Assembly (NCBI GenBank): GCA_949285775.1
Contig: CASEAD010000090.1
Coordinates: forward strand, 1 to 24,987
Direction of reading: 5' to 3'
Length of the DNA stretch: 24,987 bases
Origin: an uncultured bacterium
Lineage (GTDB): Bacteria; Bacillota_I; Bacilli_A; RF39; UBA660
The notes below the pieces were generated by a model. It ran no database searches. It saw nothing but the letters and a program-made list of their open reading frames with translations, and was not told where the DNA came from. Below, piece after piece: positions 14,445 to 22,580 of the stretch. A program made the position numbers and the translations under genes. Every line of letters starts with the position of its first letter. Position 1 is the stretch's first letter.

Positions 14445-15377
14445 CTATAATTTTTGATCATTTCCCAACTTATTTAATCTCTTTAAAGACACTACAAAAC
14501 TCTGATACTCTGTACTAATAGTACCAACTACCTCAAAATTAGTAATAATCTTATCATAATAAGTATAAATAAGTAAAATAGTACCAACTTCCATTTCTCC
14601 AATACTAATCAAATATACACAATAAAAAATAATCGCATACTTACATATCTCAATAGCAGCCAAAACAGTATAAATAAAAGCTTGTGATAACAAATTAAAT
14701 CCATGATTAGCCTTTAAATACTCCATCGTACTCTGATGAAATTTCTTAAAAATAGTAGCATTATAATTCTCTTCCTTGATAGAATCATACATCTCATTTG
14801 CTACAACAGTCTTCCTATCTAAAGTACTCTTTCTTTTTACATTCTCATTCTTAACCTGTCTTCCTGATATAAGAATTATAATCACCATAATAACTGATAT
14901 AACTACTGTTACCAAAAAAATATATATATTTAACGATAAAAAATAAACATATATAATTAAAAACTCTAACATCTGTATAACCCTAACAACTGCATTACCA
15001 AGAAAATTACACAAAATATCAATATCATTATTAATAACATTAGTATATTCCCCCAAAGATATCTTCTTAATATTCTCCGTATTACTCTTAGTAATTAAAT
15101 TAGTATATCCAACATATAACTTATCATAAAACCTAAACCAAGTAACCTGATTTAAATATAACCAAATATAATAAAATATAGCCAAAATAACCGATACAAC
15201 TAATAAATAATAAGCATTAGTTATATCTCCCTCACTCAAATTATTAATAGTCATACTCCAAAAAATAGGAATAACTAATAACAAACCTCTAACAAAAATA
15301 GAAGCAATAATTTTATATATAAGTTCTTTATAAGAATCCTTAATTACAACCTCAGTATAATTATCCTTCTTTCTCAT
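14445..15377 (-). CDS. ABC exporter transmembrane domain without ATPase domain
   Basis: 310 residues with six hydrophobic segments and the long cytoplasmic helices of type IV ABC exporters (for example VKNENVKRKSTLDRKTVVANEMYD and the NATIFKKFHQSTMEYL coupling region). Such proteins normally continue after TM6 with a linker and a nucleotide-binding domain of about 240 residues. Here the protein stops at VSLKRLNKLGNDQKL, in the linker. The 72 bases before the next gene contain no Walker or ABC signature in any frame, and the next gene is not an ATPase, so this is not a simple frameshift. It could be a truncated gene, or an accessory using an ATPase encoded elsewhere. AGGTGA precedes the ATG. 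Confidence 0.75.
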   Translation of the reverse strand: MRKKDNYTEVVIKDSYKELIYKIIASIFVRGLLLVIPIFWSMTINNLSEGDITNAYYLLVVSVILAIFYYIWLYLNQVTWFRFYDKLYVGYTNLITKSNTENIKKISLGEYTNVINNDIDILCNFLGNAVVRVIQMLEFLIIYVYFLSLNIYIFLVTVVISVIMVIIILISGRQVKNENVKRKSTLDRKTVVANEMYDSIKEENYNATIFKKFHQSTMEYLKANHGFNLLSQAFIYTVLAAIEICKYAIIFYCVYLISIGEMEVGTILLIYTYYDKIITNFEVVGTISTEYQSFVVSLKRLNKLGNDQKL

Positions 15378-15483
15378 AAATATTCACCTATAATTAATAT
15401 GAATATTTTTTAGTATTTTTATACAAATGAAAAAATTATAACACCTTAATAATACATATAAATACTAATTCTTTGAATACACC

Positions 15484-15508
15484 AAAAAAAAGCAGATACA
15501 AATCTACT
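15484..15508 (-). terminator. Intrinsic terminator of the TasA-like pair
   Basis: On the - strand AGTAGAT (15508-15502), loop TTGT, ATCTGCT (15497-15491) with one G-U, then seven T after the stem. Confidence 0.75.
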
Positions 15509-15558
15509 ATATTCCATATAATAACTCCAACCCAAATTAAAAGAATCACTATTATATC

Positions 15559-16239
15559 TTACGTAAAAGTAGAAGTAACACCAGTACCATTAGCAGATAC
15601 AAATTCCACTTCCCCATAAAAAGTACCAGTATCCGTCTGTTCAGTACCTGTTTCATTAATCCATACAATTATATAATATGTAGCAGTACCATTATTAGGA
15701 ACCAAACTAACACTATCAACAAAACTAGTCGCTGTCATAGATGCCGTATTATCAGAAATTGAAGTTGAACCAATCATAGATGTACTAGTAATAGTTTTCC
15801 ATTTTAAATTAGGCATTCCCGAAAAAGCAGTAAGACCAGTATTAGTATAAAACGAAACTAACCCTTTAAGAACAACAGTAGCTGTACTAGTATTAGTAAC
15901 CGTAACCGTATAAACCTTACACACAATATTATTATTAGCGTCCACACAACCACCAGTCAAAGCAGACTGTAAAGGACCACTATTAGAAGCAGTCGTAGAA
16001 CTTTGTGGAACCATTACTCCATTATTTGTCGCAGTAGGTAAAGTCTGAGTAACATTTAATTCCAAATTAACCGTAGCAGCCGTACCAGTAATAACATTAT
16101 TATTAGTAGCACCTACCGCAAAATACGCAAATGTTGCCCCAGTAGTACATAACATCAATATTACAATCATCAATACTACTACAGCAATCTTCTTACCATC
16201 ACTATCCTTATTACTACTATTAACCTGATTAGTATTCAT
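15559..16239 (-). CDS. TasA/camelysin-like secreted protein A
   Basis: 226 residues. Signal region at about 17-38 (KKIAVVVLMIVILMLCTTGATFAYF) ends in ATFAYF followed by GATNNNVITG, the pattern at the cleavage region of TasA/CalY-type substrates of the ER-type signal peptidase SipW. The mature part is Ser/Thr/Asn-rich and beta-like. Two cysteines in GGCVDANNNIVCKVYTVTV could form a disulfide loop. TasA-type proteins assemble biofilm fibres; no sipW gene is in the window, so processing is inferred. An AGAGGTG SD supports the ATG at 16239 rather than a GTG two codons earlier. It is 78 bp behind a paralogue of similar length. Confidence 0.72.
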   Translation of the reverse strand: MNTNQVNSSNKDSDGKKIAVVVLMIVILMLCTTGATFAYFAVGATNNNVITGTAATVNLELNVTQTLPTATNNGVMVPQSSTTASNSGPLQSALTGGCVDANNNIVCKVYTVTVTNTSTATVVLKGLVSFYTNTGLTAFSGMPNLKWKTITSTSMIGSTSISDNTASMTATSFVDSVSLVPNNGTATYYIIVWINETGTEQTDTGTFYGEVEFVSANGTGVTSTFT

Positions 16240-16317
16240 ACGCACAACACCTCTATTATGATTTTATCAAATCTATTACCAAAAATCAAGATATAGATTA
16301 ACATTTACAAATATTTA

Positions 16318-17007
16318 TTAACCCCTATCTATCTCAACCGCATCTGTAATTACACCTTGAATTTTACCACCATTACCAGCTGAAATAGTAACATTAGCCG
16401 TAAAAGAACCAATACCATCATCATTTTGTGATCTCTCTTCATTCTCAAGCCAAACAATTAAAATAAACTCAACCTCTGAAATATTTAAAACATCATAAGA
16501 ATCAAACAAAACCTTATCTACCCCATTTTCAAACTTAGAAAAATCATTATACAAACAATACTCCTGAATATTAGAATTCTCTTCATCACCCAACTCAACA
16601 GCAGCACAATTATTAATATCCTCATCACCCATTCTAGGAGCCATAATAACATAACTCAAATTCTCTATATTAGTAGTAGCATTTATTGTACCAGATATAA
16701 AATTTAACCCCTCATTATACCCAAACACACTAATAGTATAAGCACTACAAGCACCTCTATCATACTTATCCTTACATTTATTTGCAATAGCCTTTACCGT
16801 ATCCTCACCATCCATAGGAATAAAACTAAATCCATGATACAACGGATCAATCCTCATACTTATACTATAACCAGTTGAATTAGTAATTATAACATTATTA
16901 CTACTAGCTCCCGTAACCCAATATGCATACGTAGCACCAACAGTAGTAAGACTAAATATCCCAATTGCAAATATCAAATAACATATTTTAATCCTATTAT
17001 TCATCAT
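16318..17007 (-). CDS. TasA/camelysin-like secreted protein B
   Basis: 229 residues, paralogous to the next gene. N-terminal hydrophobic stretch (5-28) ends in TTVGATYAYWVTGASSNNVI, matching the GATFAYF...NNNVI of protein A. Both keep a two-Cys loop followed by a Y-T-x-x-V strand (CKDKYDRGACSAYTISV here), an FILIVWLENE strand, and a closing FTANVTISAGNG strand. This one is more acidic and has two further cysteines near the middle. First gene of the pair, transcribed from TTGCAA-17-TATTAT, divergent from lexA. Two adjacent ATG codons (17007 and 17004) are possible starts; the SD is weak (AAGCGTGAT). Confidence 0.7.
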   Translation of the reverse strand: MMNNRIKICYLIFAIGIFSLTTVGATYAYWVTGASSNNVIITNSTGYSISMRIDPLYHGFSFIPMDGEDTVKAIANKCKDKYDRGACSAYTISVFGYNEGLNFISGTINATTNIENLSYVIMAPRMGDEDINNCAAVELGDEENSNIQEYCLYNDFSKFENGVDKVLFDSYDVLNISEVEFILIVWLENEERSQNDDGIGSFTANVTISAGNGGKIQGVITDAVEIDRG

Positions 17008-17029
17008 ATCACGCTTCTATTCTAAAAAT

Positions 17030-17058
17030 ATAATATCAAAAATATATATAAATTGCAA
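17030..17058 (-). promoter_or_regulatory. Promoter of the TasA-like pair
   Basis: TTGCAA (17058-17053), 17 bases, TATTAT (17035-17030) on the - strand. The candidate LexA operator begins four bases upstream of the -35. Confidence 0.6.
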
Positions 17059-17062
17059 GTAC

Positions 17063-17076
17063 CAAACAACTGTTTG
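17063..17076. promoter_or_regulatory. Candidate LexA (SOS) box
   Basis: CAAACAACTGTTTG has perfect six-base arms (CAAACA/TGTTTG) around two bases. It corresponds to the Firmicute box GAAC-N4-GTTC with the outer base changed (AAAC-N4-GTTT). It overlaps the first bases of the lexA -35, the usual place for autorepression. Confidence 0.55.
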
Positions 17077-17102
17077 ACATTTAATTATTTTTATGATATA
17101 TT
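17074..17102 (+). promoter_or_regulatory. lexA promoter
   Basis: TTGACA (17074-17079), 17 bases, TATATT (17097-17102). Confidence 0.7.
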
Positions 17103-17129
17103 TAGTAAAAGAAAGGAATGATTATTACT

Positions 17130-17750
17130 ATGAAAAAATATACTGATTTAACTACCAAACAAAAAGATATCTTAATCTTCATAAAAAAATTTATCGCAAC
17201 TAACAAATATCCCCCATCAATTAGAGAAATATGTCGTGCCCTAAACCTAAACTCTCCAGCCACCGTCCATACCCATATCAATAACCTAATAAATAAAGAA
17301 TACCTAAAAAGAAGTAACACCAGTAACCATGCTTTAGAATTACTTACTCCAAATGAATTTGAAAACGAAAGTATCATAAGCGTCCCACTACTAGGAAAAA
17401 TAACCGCCGGTAACCCTATAGAAGCCATAGAAAACACCGATGAATACTTTAACTTACCAGCAGAACTAGTACCCAAAGGAAAAACAGTATTTACCTTAAA
17501 AGTAAGTGGTGACAGCATGATTAACGTAGGAATACACGATAAAGACATCGTAATAGTAGAACAAAAAAACACCGCCCAAAATGGCGATATCGTAGTCGCA
17601 ATGAATGATGAAAACGAAGTAACCCTAAAAACCTTCTATAAAGAAGACGGTTACTTCAGACTACAACCCGAAAACGATTTTATGACACCTATTATCCTAA
17701 AAAATGTTACCATCTTAGGAAAAGCAATAGGCCTATATAGAAAAATATAA
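17130..17750 (+). CDS. lexA: SOS repressor LexA
   Basis: 206 residues, the normal length. The N-terminal winged helix has PPSIREICRALNLNSPATVHTHINNL (28-53). The autocleavage site is Ala93-Gly94 in GKITAGNPIEA, the catalytic Ser is Ser129 in KVSGDSM, and the base is Lys167 in VTLK, all at family spacing. It represses DNA-damage genes until RecA-stimulated self-cleavage. An upstream ATG at 17118 directly abuts the AAAGGA SD; the ATG at 17130, twelve bases from it, gives the usual MKKYTDLTTKQ start. A candidate operator overlaps its promoter. It is convergent with the 18800-17769 gene and shares a bidirectional terminator with it. Confidence 0.95.
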   Translation: MKKYTDLTTKQKDILIFIKKFIATNKYPPSIREICRALNLNSPATVHTHINNLINKEYLKRSNTSNHALELLTPNEFENESIISVPLLGKITAGNPIEAIENTDEYFNLPAELVPKGKTVFTLKVSGDSMINVGIHDKDIVIVEQKNTAQNGDIVVAMNDENEVTLKTFYKEDGYFRLQPENDFMTPIILKNVTILGKAIGLYRKI

Positions 17751-17781
17751 AACAGATAAGAAAAGCCATTATCTGTTTTTT
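17749..17781. terminator. Bidirectional terminator between lexA and the convergent gene
   Basis: AAACAGATAA (17750-17759) pairs perfectly with TTATCTGTTT (17769-17778), with T runs leaving on both strands. The stem includes the stop codon of the - strand gene. Confidence 0.75.
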
Positions 17782-18800
17782 ACTTTAGTACTTTCAAAAT
17801 CAAAATACCCTAGTTCATCCCCTACTTCTAATTTCTTATTCCTAGCAATTAATTGAATTAAATCATATCTATCCGGAACTTGATAAAACTTTAATTTTAA
17901 AGGTGATATAACAGTATCAATCATAACTAAATTATCCATATTATTAGTATTAGAATTACTACCAACATTCCTTGTAAAAAAATCAAAATAATTAGACCCA
18001 CAATTTCTAATAATATATTCCCTTAAATTAATTAAATTATTATCACTCACAACTTCCTGATATATCTTATTAGAATCAATCACTTCACTAATAGGAAAAG
18101 TAATAATACAATTAGATTCACTAAAAAAACCATTTAAAACAACCTCAATATTAGCCTTAACCTCATCATCAAGCACATCACTAAATTTTCTATATAAAAC
18201 TCTCCTATAATAATCTATTTTACTTTCTCCATATTTAACATTTAAAGCCTCATCAAATTCTTGCCTCAATATTCCTAAAAATAACCTTTCCGGTGCAAAA
18301 TTACAAACATAACCAAAAGTAGTCGCCCCAGGAGCAGTAAAATACACCTCATCAATTCTTCCAGATTGTTGCTTAGTATAATCACCAGTTATACCAATTT
18401 TCTTCTCCAAAAAATTAAGAGCTTCAAACAAACAAGCATCACCATTTAAAGAACTACCCAAACCATTTCTTTTAATATATTTAACCATACTACCATTACA
18501 AGAATGAGTAAATACCCCATCATTCTTTAACCAAGATAAAATATCAAACCCATTATAAATTAATTCCCAATATTTATTATTTATCTCTTCATATGAATTA
18601 TATATACATCTATCCCCACTAATAAGATAATAAACAAATACCTCTCCCATATAACTACAAAATACATCTATATCATTCATAGAGTATTCTAACAAATTAG
18701 CAATAAAAATATCATTAGATAACAATTCATTAATAGGCGAAACATCTTCCTTATTTTTTAATAACAACTCCTTTAATTTTATTAACAAATCCCTATTCAT
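17769..18800 (-). CDS. Unknown protein with ADP-ribosyltransferase-like motif pattern
   Basis: 343 residues, cytoplasmic, no signal or membrane helix. The first 90 residues are helical and acidic. The middle has GVFTHSCNGSMVKYIKRNGL, then EVYFTAPGATTFGYVCNF, and near the C-terminus MIDTVISPLKLKFYQVP. The order of a His in an FTH-S-...-I...NGL segment, a Y-F-T-...-G-Y segment and a V-x-P-x-x-L strand recalls the H-Y-E cores of ART/PARP/DarT/KptA-fold enzymes, but no convincing catalytic Glu is visible, so this is only a suggestion. The ATG at 18800 overlaps the end of rnhB (ATGAATAG), indicating coupled translation; an in-frame ATG at 18821 is an alternative, and the GAGGGAG between them is a little far from 18800. 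It may be only structurally related. Confidence 0.5.
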   Translation of the reverse strand: MNRDLLIKLKELLLKNKEDVSPINELLSNDIFIANLLEYSMNDIDVFCSYMGEVFVYYLISGDRCIYNSYEEINNKYWELIYNGFDILSWLKNDGVFTHSCNGSMVKYIKRNGLGSSLNGDACLFEALNFLEKKIGITGDYTKQQSGRIDEVYFTAPGATTFGYVCNFAPERLFLGILRQEFDEALNVKYGESKIDYYRRVLYRKFSDVLDDEVKANIEVVLNGFFSESNCIITFPISEVIDSNKIYQEVVSDNNLINLREYIIRNCGSNYFDFFTRNVGSNSNTNNMDNLVMIDTVISPLKLKFYQVPDRYDLIQLIARNKKLEVGDELGYFDFESTKVKNR

Positions 18801-19437
18801 TAACCACACAATCTCCCTCATTTATCTTATCTTTATATAACATAACTGGCTTATAACTAAGCCTATGATATTTAGTAATACCATACTTCTCTATAGCTTC
18901 TATATGACGCTTAGTAGGATAACCTTTATTATGTGCTAAATCATACATCGGATATTTTTTATCTAACTCATACATTTCCCTATCCCTAGTAACCTTAGCA
19001 ATAACAGAAGCTGCTGCTATCGATATACTCTTAGCATCCCCCTTAATAATAGACATAGTAGGAATATCCAATTCAAGTGGCATAGCATCTATTAAAACAT
19101 AATCTAAATCTATCTGTTTTCTAACATTATCAATAGCCATACCCATTGCCTTCTTAGTAGCCTCATATATATTTAACTCATCAATCTCCTTCTCCAAAAC
19201 CTCACCAATACCAACTGCCAAAGCCTCTTTCATTATAATATCATAAAAATAATTCCTCTTCTTCTCACTCAATTTCTTAGAATCCGTTAACCCCTCTAAC
19301 TTAAAATCCCTAGGCAAAACCACACAAGCCGTAACTACACTACCAATTAAAGGACCTCTACCAACCTCATCAACACCACCAATAAAATTTACCCCTTTAT
19401 CATATAACTCTCTTTCATACTTATATAAATCTTCCAT
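18793..19437 (-). CDS. rnhB: Ribonuclease HII
   Basis: 214 residues. Removes ribonucleotides and RNA primers from RNA-DNA hybrids. GGVDEVGRGPLIGSV (20-34) has the catalytic pair Asp23-Glu24; VLIDAM has Asp117; KGDAKSISIAAASVIAKVTRDREM (132-154) is the family signature and HNKGYPTKRHIEAIEKYG the substrate-binding segment. The SD AGGTGG lies within the end of the upstream 85-residue gene, 8 bp away. Its stop overlaps the start of the ART-like gene. Part of a three-gene unit downstream of lon. Confidence 0.97.
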   Translation of the reverse strand: MEDLYKYERELYDKGVNFIGGVDEVGRGPLIGSVVTACVVLPRDFKLEGLTDSKKLSEKKRNYFYDIIMKEALAVGIGEVLEKEIDELNIYEATKKAMGMAIDNVRKQIDLDYVLIDAMPLELDIPTMSIIKGDAKSISIAAASVIAKVTRDREMYELDKKYPMYDLAHNKGYPTKRHIEAIEKYGITKYHRLSYKPVMLYKDKINEGDCVVNE

Positions 19438-19445
19438 ATAACCAC

Positions 19446-19703
19446 CTAATTCCCCTTATTACCTCTATTACTATTATATATAGAAAAAGCACTATTCATA
19501 TTCTGTGTTAACCTATCTACCCTACTCTCAATACTATTAGCCTCTCTTAATTCTTTCCTTTTCTCTTCCTTACTTTTAATCCCATACATTCTCAAATTAA
19601 AATCTTTAACTCTATCATTAACCTCTTTCCCACTTACCTTATTAGCCTTCCATCTTTCATCAAATACCTGAGTTAAATCTTTATTTCTATTAATATTATT
19701 CAT
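19446..19703 (-). CDS. Small charged protein of unknown function
   Basis: 85 residues, rich in Asn, Arg, Lys and Glu, no cysteine, no hydrophobic segment. Long helices are likely (WKANKVSGKEVNDRVKDFN and KSKEEKRKELREANSIESRVDRL), with a polar tail ending NRGNKGN. No family recognised. GGGGAT precedes the ATG. It begins the unit that continues into rnhB 8 bp later and has a possible own promoter. A nucleic-acid or protein-binding accessory would fit composition and context, without direct evidence. Confidence 0.65.
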   Translation of the reverse strand: MNNINRNKDLTQVFDERWKANKVSGKEVNDRVKDFNLRMYGIKSKEEKRKELREANSIESRVDRLTQNMNSAFSIYNSNRGNKGN

Positions 19704-19726
19704 ATAATCCCCAACTTTCTATAACT

Positions 19727-19756
19727 ATTATACCAAAAAAAGAACAATATAGTCTA
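19727..19756 (-). promoter_or_regulatory. Possible promoter of the small gene-rnhB unit
   Basis: TATAAT at 19732-19727 with TAGACT 18 bases upstream, in the short gap after lon. Transcription could also run through from lon, as no clear terminator is visible. Confidence 0.45.
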
Positions 19757-19761
19757 TAAAA

Positions 19762-22068
19762 TTATTGCCCTTCATTAAATAAATAATAATATAATTCCAA
19801 ATAATCCTTAACCAAAACAATATCTATCTTATCTTTTATCACAAGAGGAATATCCTCCAAATCACCCTTATTATCATAAGGAATAAAAACCCTACTAATA
19901 TCATTAACCGAAGCCGCTATTAACTTCTCCTTAAGTCCACCTATAGGTAATATCTTTCCTCTTAAAGTAATTTCCCCAGTCATACTAACACTATTAGAAA
20001 TAATTTTATCAACAAGTAAACTAATAAATGCACTAACAATAGTAACACCAGCACTAGGTCCATCCTTAGGCGTTGCCCCATCTTCAATATGAATATGAAA
20101 ATCATTATTAGAAAATATCTTATAATCAATCCCAAACTTATCACAATTACTCTTCAAATAACTTAAAGCAATCTCTACACTCTCTTCCATAACCTCACCA
20201 ATAGAGCCAGTTATCTTAATATTACCTTTACCCTTATATTTAGTAACACTAACCTTTAAAATATCTCCCCCACACACAGTATAAGCAAGACCATTAACTA
20301 TACCACTCTTATTATTACTATCATTCCTACTATAATGATACTTCTCAATCCCTAAATAATCCCTCAAATTATCCTTATTAATTATAGTATCAACAATACC
20401 ATCACATACAATTTTTCGACATATCTCCTCTATTTTCCTAGATAACTCACGCGCTCCCGACTCCTTAGTATAACCCCTAATAATCATACCAATAGCATCA
20501 TCTGATATACTAATATTACTATCTCTTAACTTATATTCTCGAAACAATTTAGGTATTAAATACTTCCTACAAATCTCCTGCTTATCATAATTAGTATAAC
20601 TAGATAACTCTATTACCTCTAACCTATCTCTAAGTGCTACAGGAACTTTTGTAATATCATTAGCAGTCAAAATAAACATTACCTTAGATAAATCAAACTC
20701 CTCTTCAATATAATTATCACAAAAAGTATCATTCTGTTCCTTATCTAATACCTCTAACAATGCCGCTGCAGGATCCCCACGATAATTCTTAGTCATCTTA
20801 TCAATCTCATCTATTAAAAATACAGGATTATTAGTACCAGCCTTCTTAATACCTTGAATTATCTTACCAGGACTAGCTCCCAAATAAGTCCTCCTATGCC
20901 CAACTATCTCAGCCTCATCATTAACTCCCCCTACACTAATCTTAACAAACTTCTTATTAAGAGCATTAGCAATACTCCGAGCAAGCGTAGTCTTACCAAC
21001 CCCACTAGGACCAACCAAACAAATAATAGGACTATTAACCTTCTTAATCTTCTCCATTACCACTACAAAAGAACTAATCCTCATCTTAACCTTTTCCAAC
21101 CCATAATGTGATTCATTTAACCTCTCATTAATCTCATCAACATCATACCGATCCTGACTAGACTCTAACCAAGGCAAATTAAGCAACCAATCAATATAAC
21201 TCCTTATAATAGTAACCTCAGGCGAAGCCTCACTAGATAACGAATATCTCTTCACCTCTTCTAATAACCTTTTTCTAACCTTATCCGGAAGTTCCTTTTC
21301 ATCTATCCTCTTTCTTAATTCAGCAATTTCCGTATCCTTAATATTAGCCTCCCCTAACTCTTCCTTAATCAACCTAATCTTTTCTCTTAACAAATATTCC
21401 CTTTGTGAATCATCTATTTTCTCCTTTAAAGAAACTTCTAACTGATTCTCTAACTTAACAGTCTCTATTTCCCTACACAAATCACTAGTAATCATCTTAA
21501 TCCTCTTAACCGGATCAATTTCATTTAAATACTTTAACTTCTCCGTATAATCAAAAGGAAGCTCTGCAATAACAATATCAGTTAACTTACTAATATTATC
21601 AACCCCACTAATTCTACCTAATACACTATTACTCATCACACTAGAATTATCAATATAACTAGTCAAATTCTTAAATAAAAGCCTTCTTAACGCCCTAACC
21701 TCTATCTCATCACTCTCATTATCTCTAACCGGAACAACAAACGATTCCAAATAACCATAATCACTCTCAAAATAATTAATTACCTCTACCCTATCTACAC
21801 CAGTAATAACTACTCTAACCGTCCCATTAGAAAGTTCTATCTTAGACTTTATCTTACCCACAACTCCAATATCAGGTAAATCCTTTATCCTAGGATTTTC
21901 CTCTAATGGATCAGCCAAATTAATTAATAAAATATAATTATCATTAAACTTCTCAGAATTTTCCAAAACCAACTTATCTTGCGTCTTATTAAACTCTATC
22001 CTAATCTCATTATAAGGAAATAATATAGCATTCTTTAAAACCATAATAGGCAAATTAGTTTCTACCAT
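19762..22068 (-). CDS. lon: ATP-dependent protease Lon
   Basis: 768 residues, full length. Lon N-terminal substrate-binding domain (about 1-200), coiled coil (200-250), AAA+ module with Walker A GPSGVGKT (353-360) and Walker B VFLIDE (416-421), and the protease domain with Ser672 in DGPSAGV and the catalytic Lys (713 or 715) in GGLKEKL. It degrades misfolded and regulatory proteins as a cytosolic hexamer. The SD GAGGG precedes the ATG at 22068. Transcribed from TTGATA-17-TAGAAT; no CIRCE-type heat-shock operator is seen, but an imperfect 27-bp palindrome lies about 65 bp upstream of the promoter. Confidence 0.97.
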   Translation of the reverse strand: MVETNLPIMVLKNAILFPYNEIRIEFNKTQDKLVLENSEKFNDNYILLINLADPLEENPRIKDLPDIGVVGKIKSKIELSNGTVRVVITGVDRVEVINYFESDYGYLESFVVPVRDNESDEIEVRALRRLLFKNLTSYIDNSSVMSNSVLGRISGVDNISKLTDIVIAELPFDYTEKLKYLNEIDPVKRIKMITSDLCREIETVKLENQLEVSLKEKIDDSQREYLLREKIRLIKEELGEANIKDTEIAELRKRIDEKELPDKVRKRLLEEVKRYSLSSEASPEVTIIRSYIDWLLNLPWLESSQDRYDVDEINERLNESHYGLEKVKMRISSFVVVMEKIKKVNSPIICLVGPSGVGKTTLARSIANALNKKFVKISVGGVNDEAEIVGHRRTYLGASPGKIIQGIKKAGTNNPVFLIDEIDKMTKNYRGDPAAALLEVLDKEQNDTFCDNYIEEEFDLSKVMFILTANDITKVPVALRDRLEVIELSSYTNYDKQEICRKYLIPKLFREYKLRDSNISISDDAIGMIIRGYTKESGARELSRKIEEICRKIVCDGIVDTIINKDNLRDYLGIEKYHYSRNDSNNKSGIVNGLAYTVCGGDILKVSVTKYKGKGNIKITGSIGEVMEESVEIALSYLKSNCDKFGIDYKIFSNNDFHIHIEDGATPKDGPSAGVTIVSAFISLLVDKIISNSVSMTGEITLRGKILPIGGLKEKLIAASVNDISRVFIPYDNKGDLEDIPLVIKDKIDIVLVKDYLELYYYLFNEGQ

Positions 22069-22095
22069 ACATACTACCCTCTTCCATTGCTAGAT

Positions 22096-22124
22096 ATTCT
22101 ATCAATAAACAAAAAAATTATCAA
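22096..22124 (-). promoter_or_regulatory. lon promoter
   Basis: TTGATA (22124-22119), 17 bases, TAGAAT (22101-22096) on the - strand. Confidence 0.65.
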
Positions 22125-22186
22125 GTTTAATCACTAACATTTTTCTTCTTTTTCCAAAATTTTATCCCCTCGTAAACTACTTTATC

Positions 22187-22213
22187 AAAATGTAACCTAA
22201 TAGGCTACATTTT
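22187..22213. repeat. Imperfect 27-bp palindrome upstream of lon
   Basis: AAAATGTAACCT (22187-22198) and AGGCTACATTTT (22202-22213) are inverted copies with one mismatch and a three-base centre. It could be a protein-binding operator or, on the - strand where the mismatch becomes G-U, an RNA hairpin. Confidence 0.55.
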
Positions 22214-22247
22214 ATTACAAATTTTGTGTTACAATATATACAAGAGG

Positions 22248-22269
22248 AAAAAACACCCACTAGGGGGTG
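22248..22269 (-). terminator. Intrinsic terminator of the XRE gene
   Basis: On the - strand CACCC (22269-22265), six-base loop, GGGTG (22258-22254), then six T. The GC content of the stem is unusual for the window. Confidence 0.7.
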
Positions 22270-22278
22270 CAAGCTGAA

Positions 22279-22530
22279 TTACTCACAAGGAATATATTCT
22301 AATATATCCGAAATCTTACAATCTAGAACATAACACAACTTAGCAATTACATCTAAATCTACTCTAGTTATAGGAGAGTTTGTATAGTATGCCTTAACAG
22401 TACTATATTTAAGGGCCGCTAACTTACTCATTTGATATATAGTAATATTTCTTTTAAGCATTATGGAACTTAACTTAATTTCTACTTTTCCATAATTCTT
22501 TAATTCAGTTATTCCTCTTATTTTTTGCAT
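22279..22530 (-). CDS. Small XRE/Cro-CI family transcriptional regulator
   Basis: 83 residues, essentially a helix-turn-helix domain: IKLSSIMLKRNITIYQMSKLAALKYSTVKAYY contains helices 1-3 with the recognition helix at YSTVKAYY, followed by helices 4-5 (RVDLDVIAKLCYVLDCKISDILEYIP), the common ending of single-domain Cro/CI proteins. GGAGG six bases before the ATG at 22530 fixes the start; a reading from further upstream would run through this SD. It is divergent from the 74-residue gene, with two dyads between them, so it probably represses one or both promoters. Its own promoter is unclear, though TTGTAA sits in one of the dyads. Confidence 0.8.
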   Translation of the reverse strand: MQKIRGITELKNYGKVEIKLSSIMLKRNITIYQMSKLAALKYSTVKAYYTNSPITRVDLDVIAKLCYVLDCKISDILEYIPCE

Positions 22531-22580
22531 ATAAAACCTCCATAAAATTATTTTAGCATATTTACATATTTTAAAATACA

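Noticed and set aside
17102..17572. Open frame on the - strand across lexA
   Set aside because: lexA on the + strand has all its motifs; the antisense frame has no recognisable content or SD.
19733..19761. Intrinsic terminator after lon
   Set aside because: Only a five-pair stem (CAATA/TATTG) with a long loop precedes the T run; too weak to call.
20854..21111. Open frame on the + strand inside lon
   Set aside because: It lies opposite the Walker A region of Lon and is an antisense shadow.
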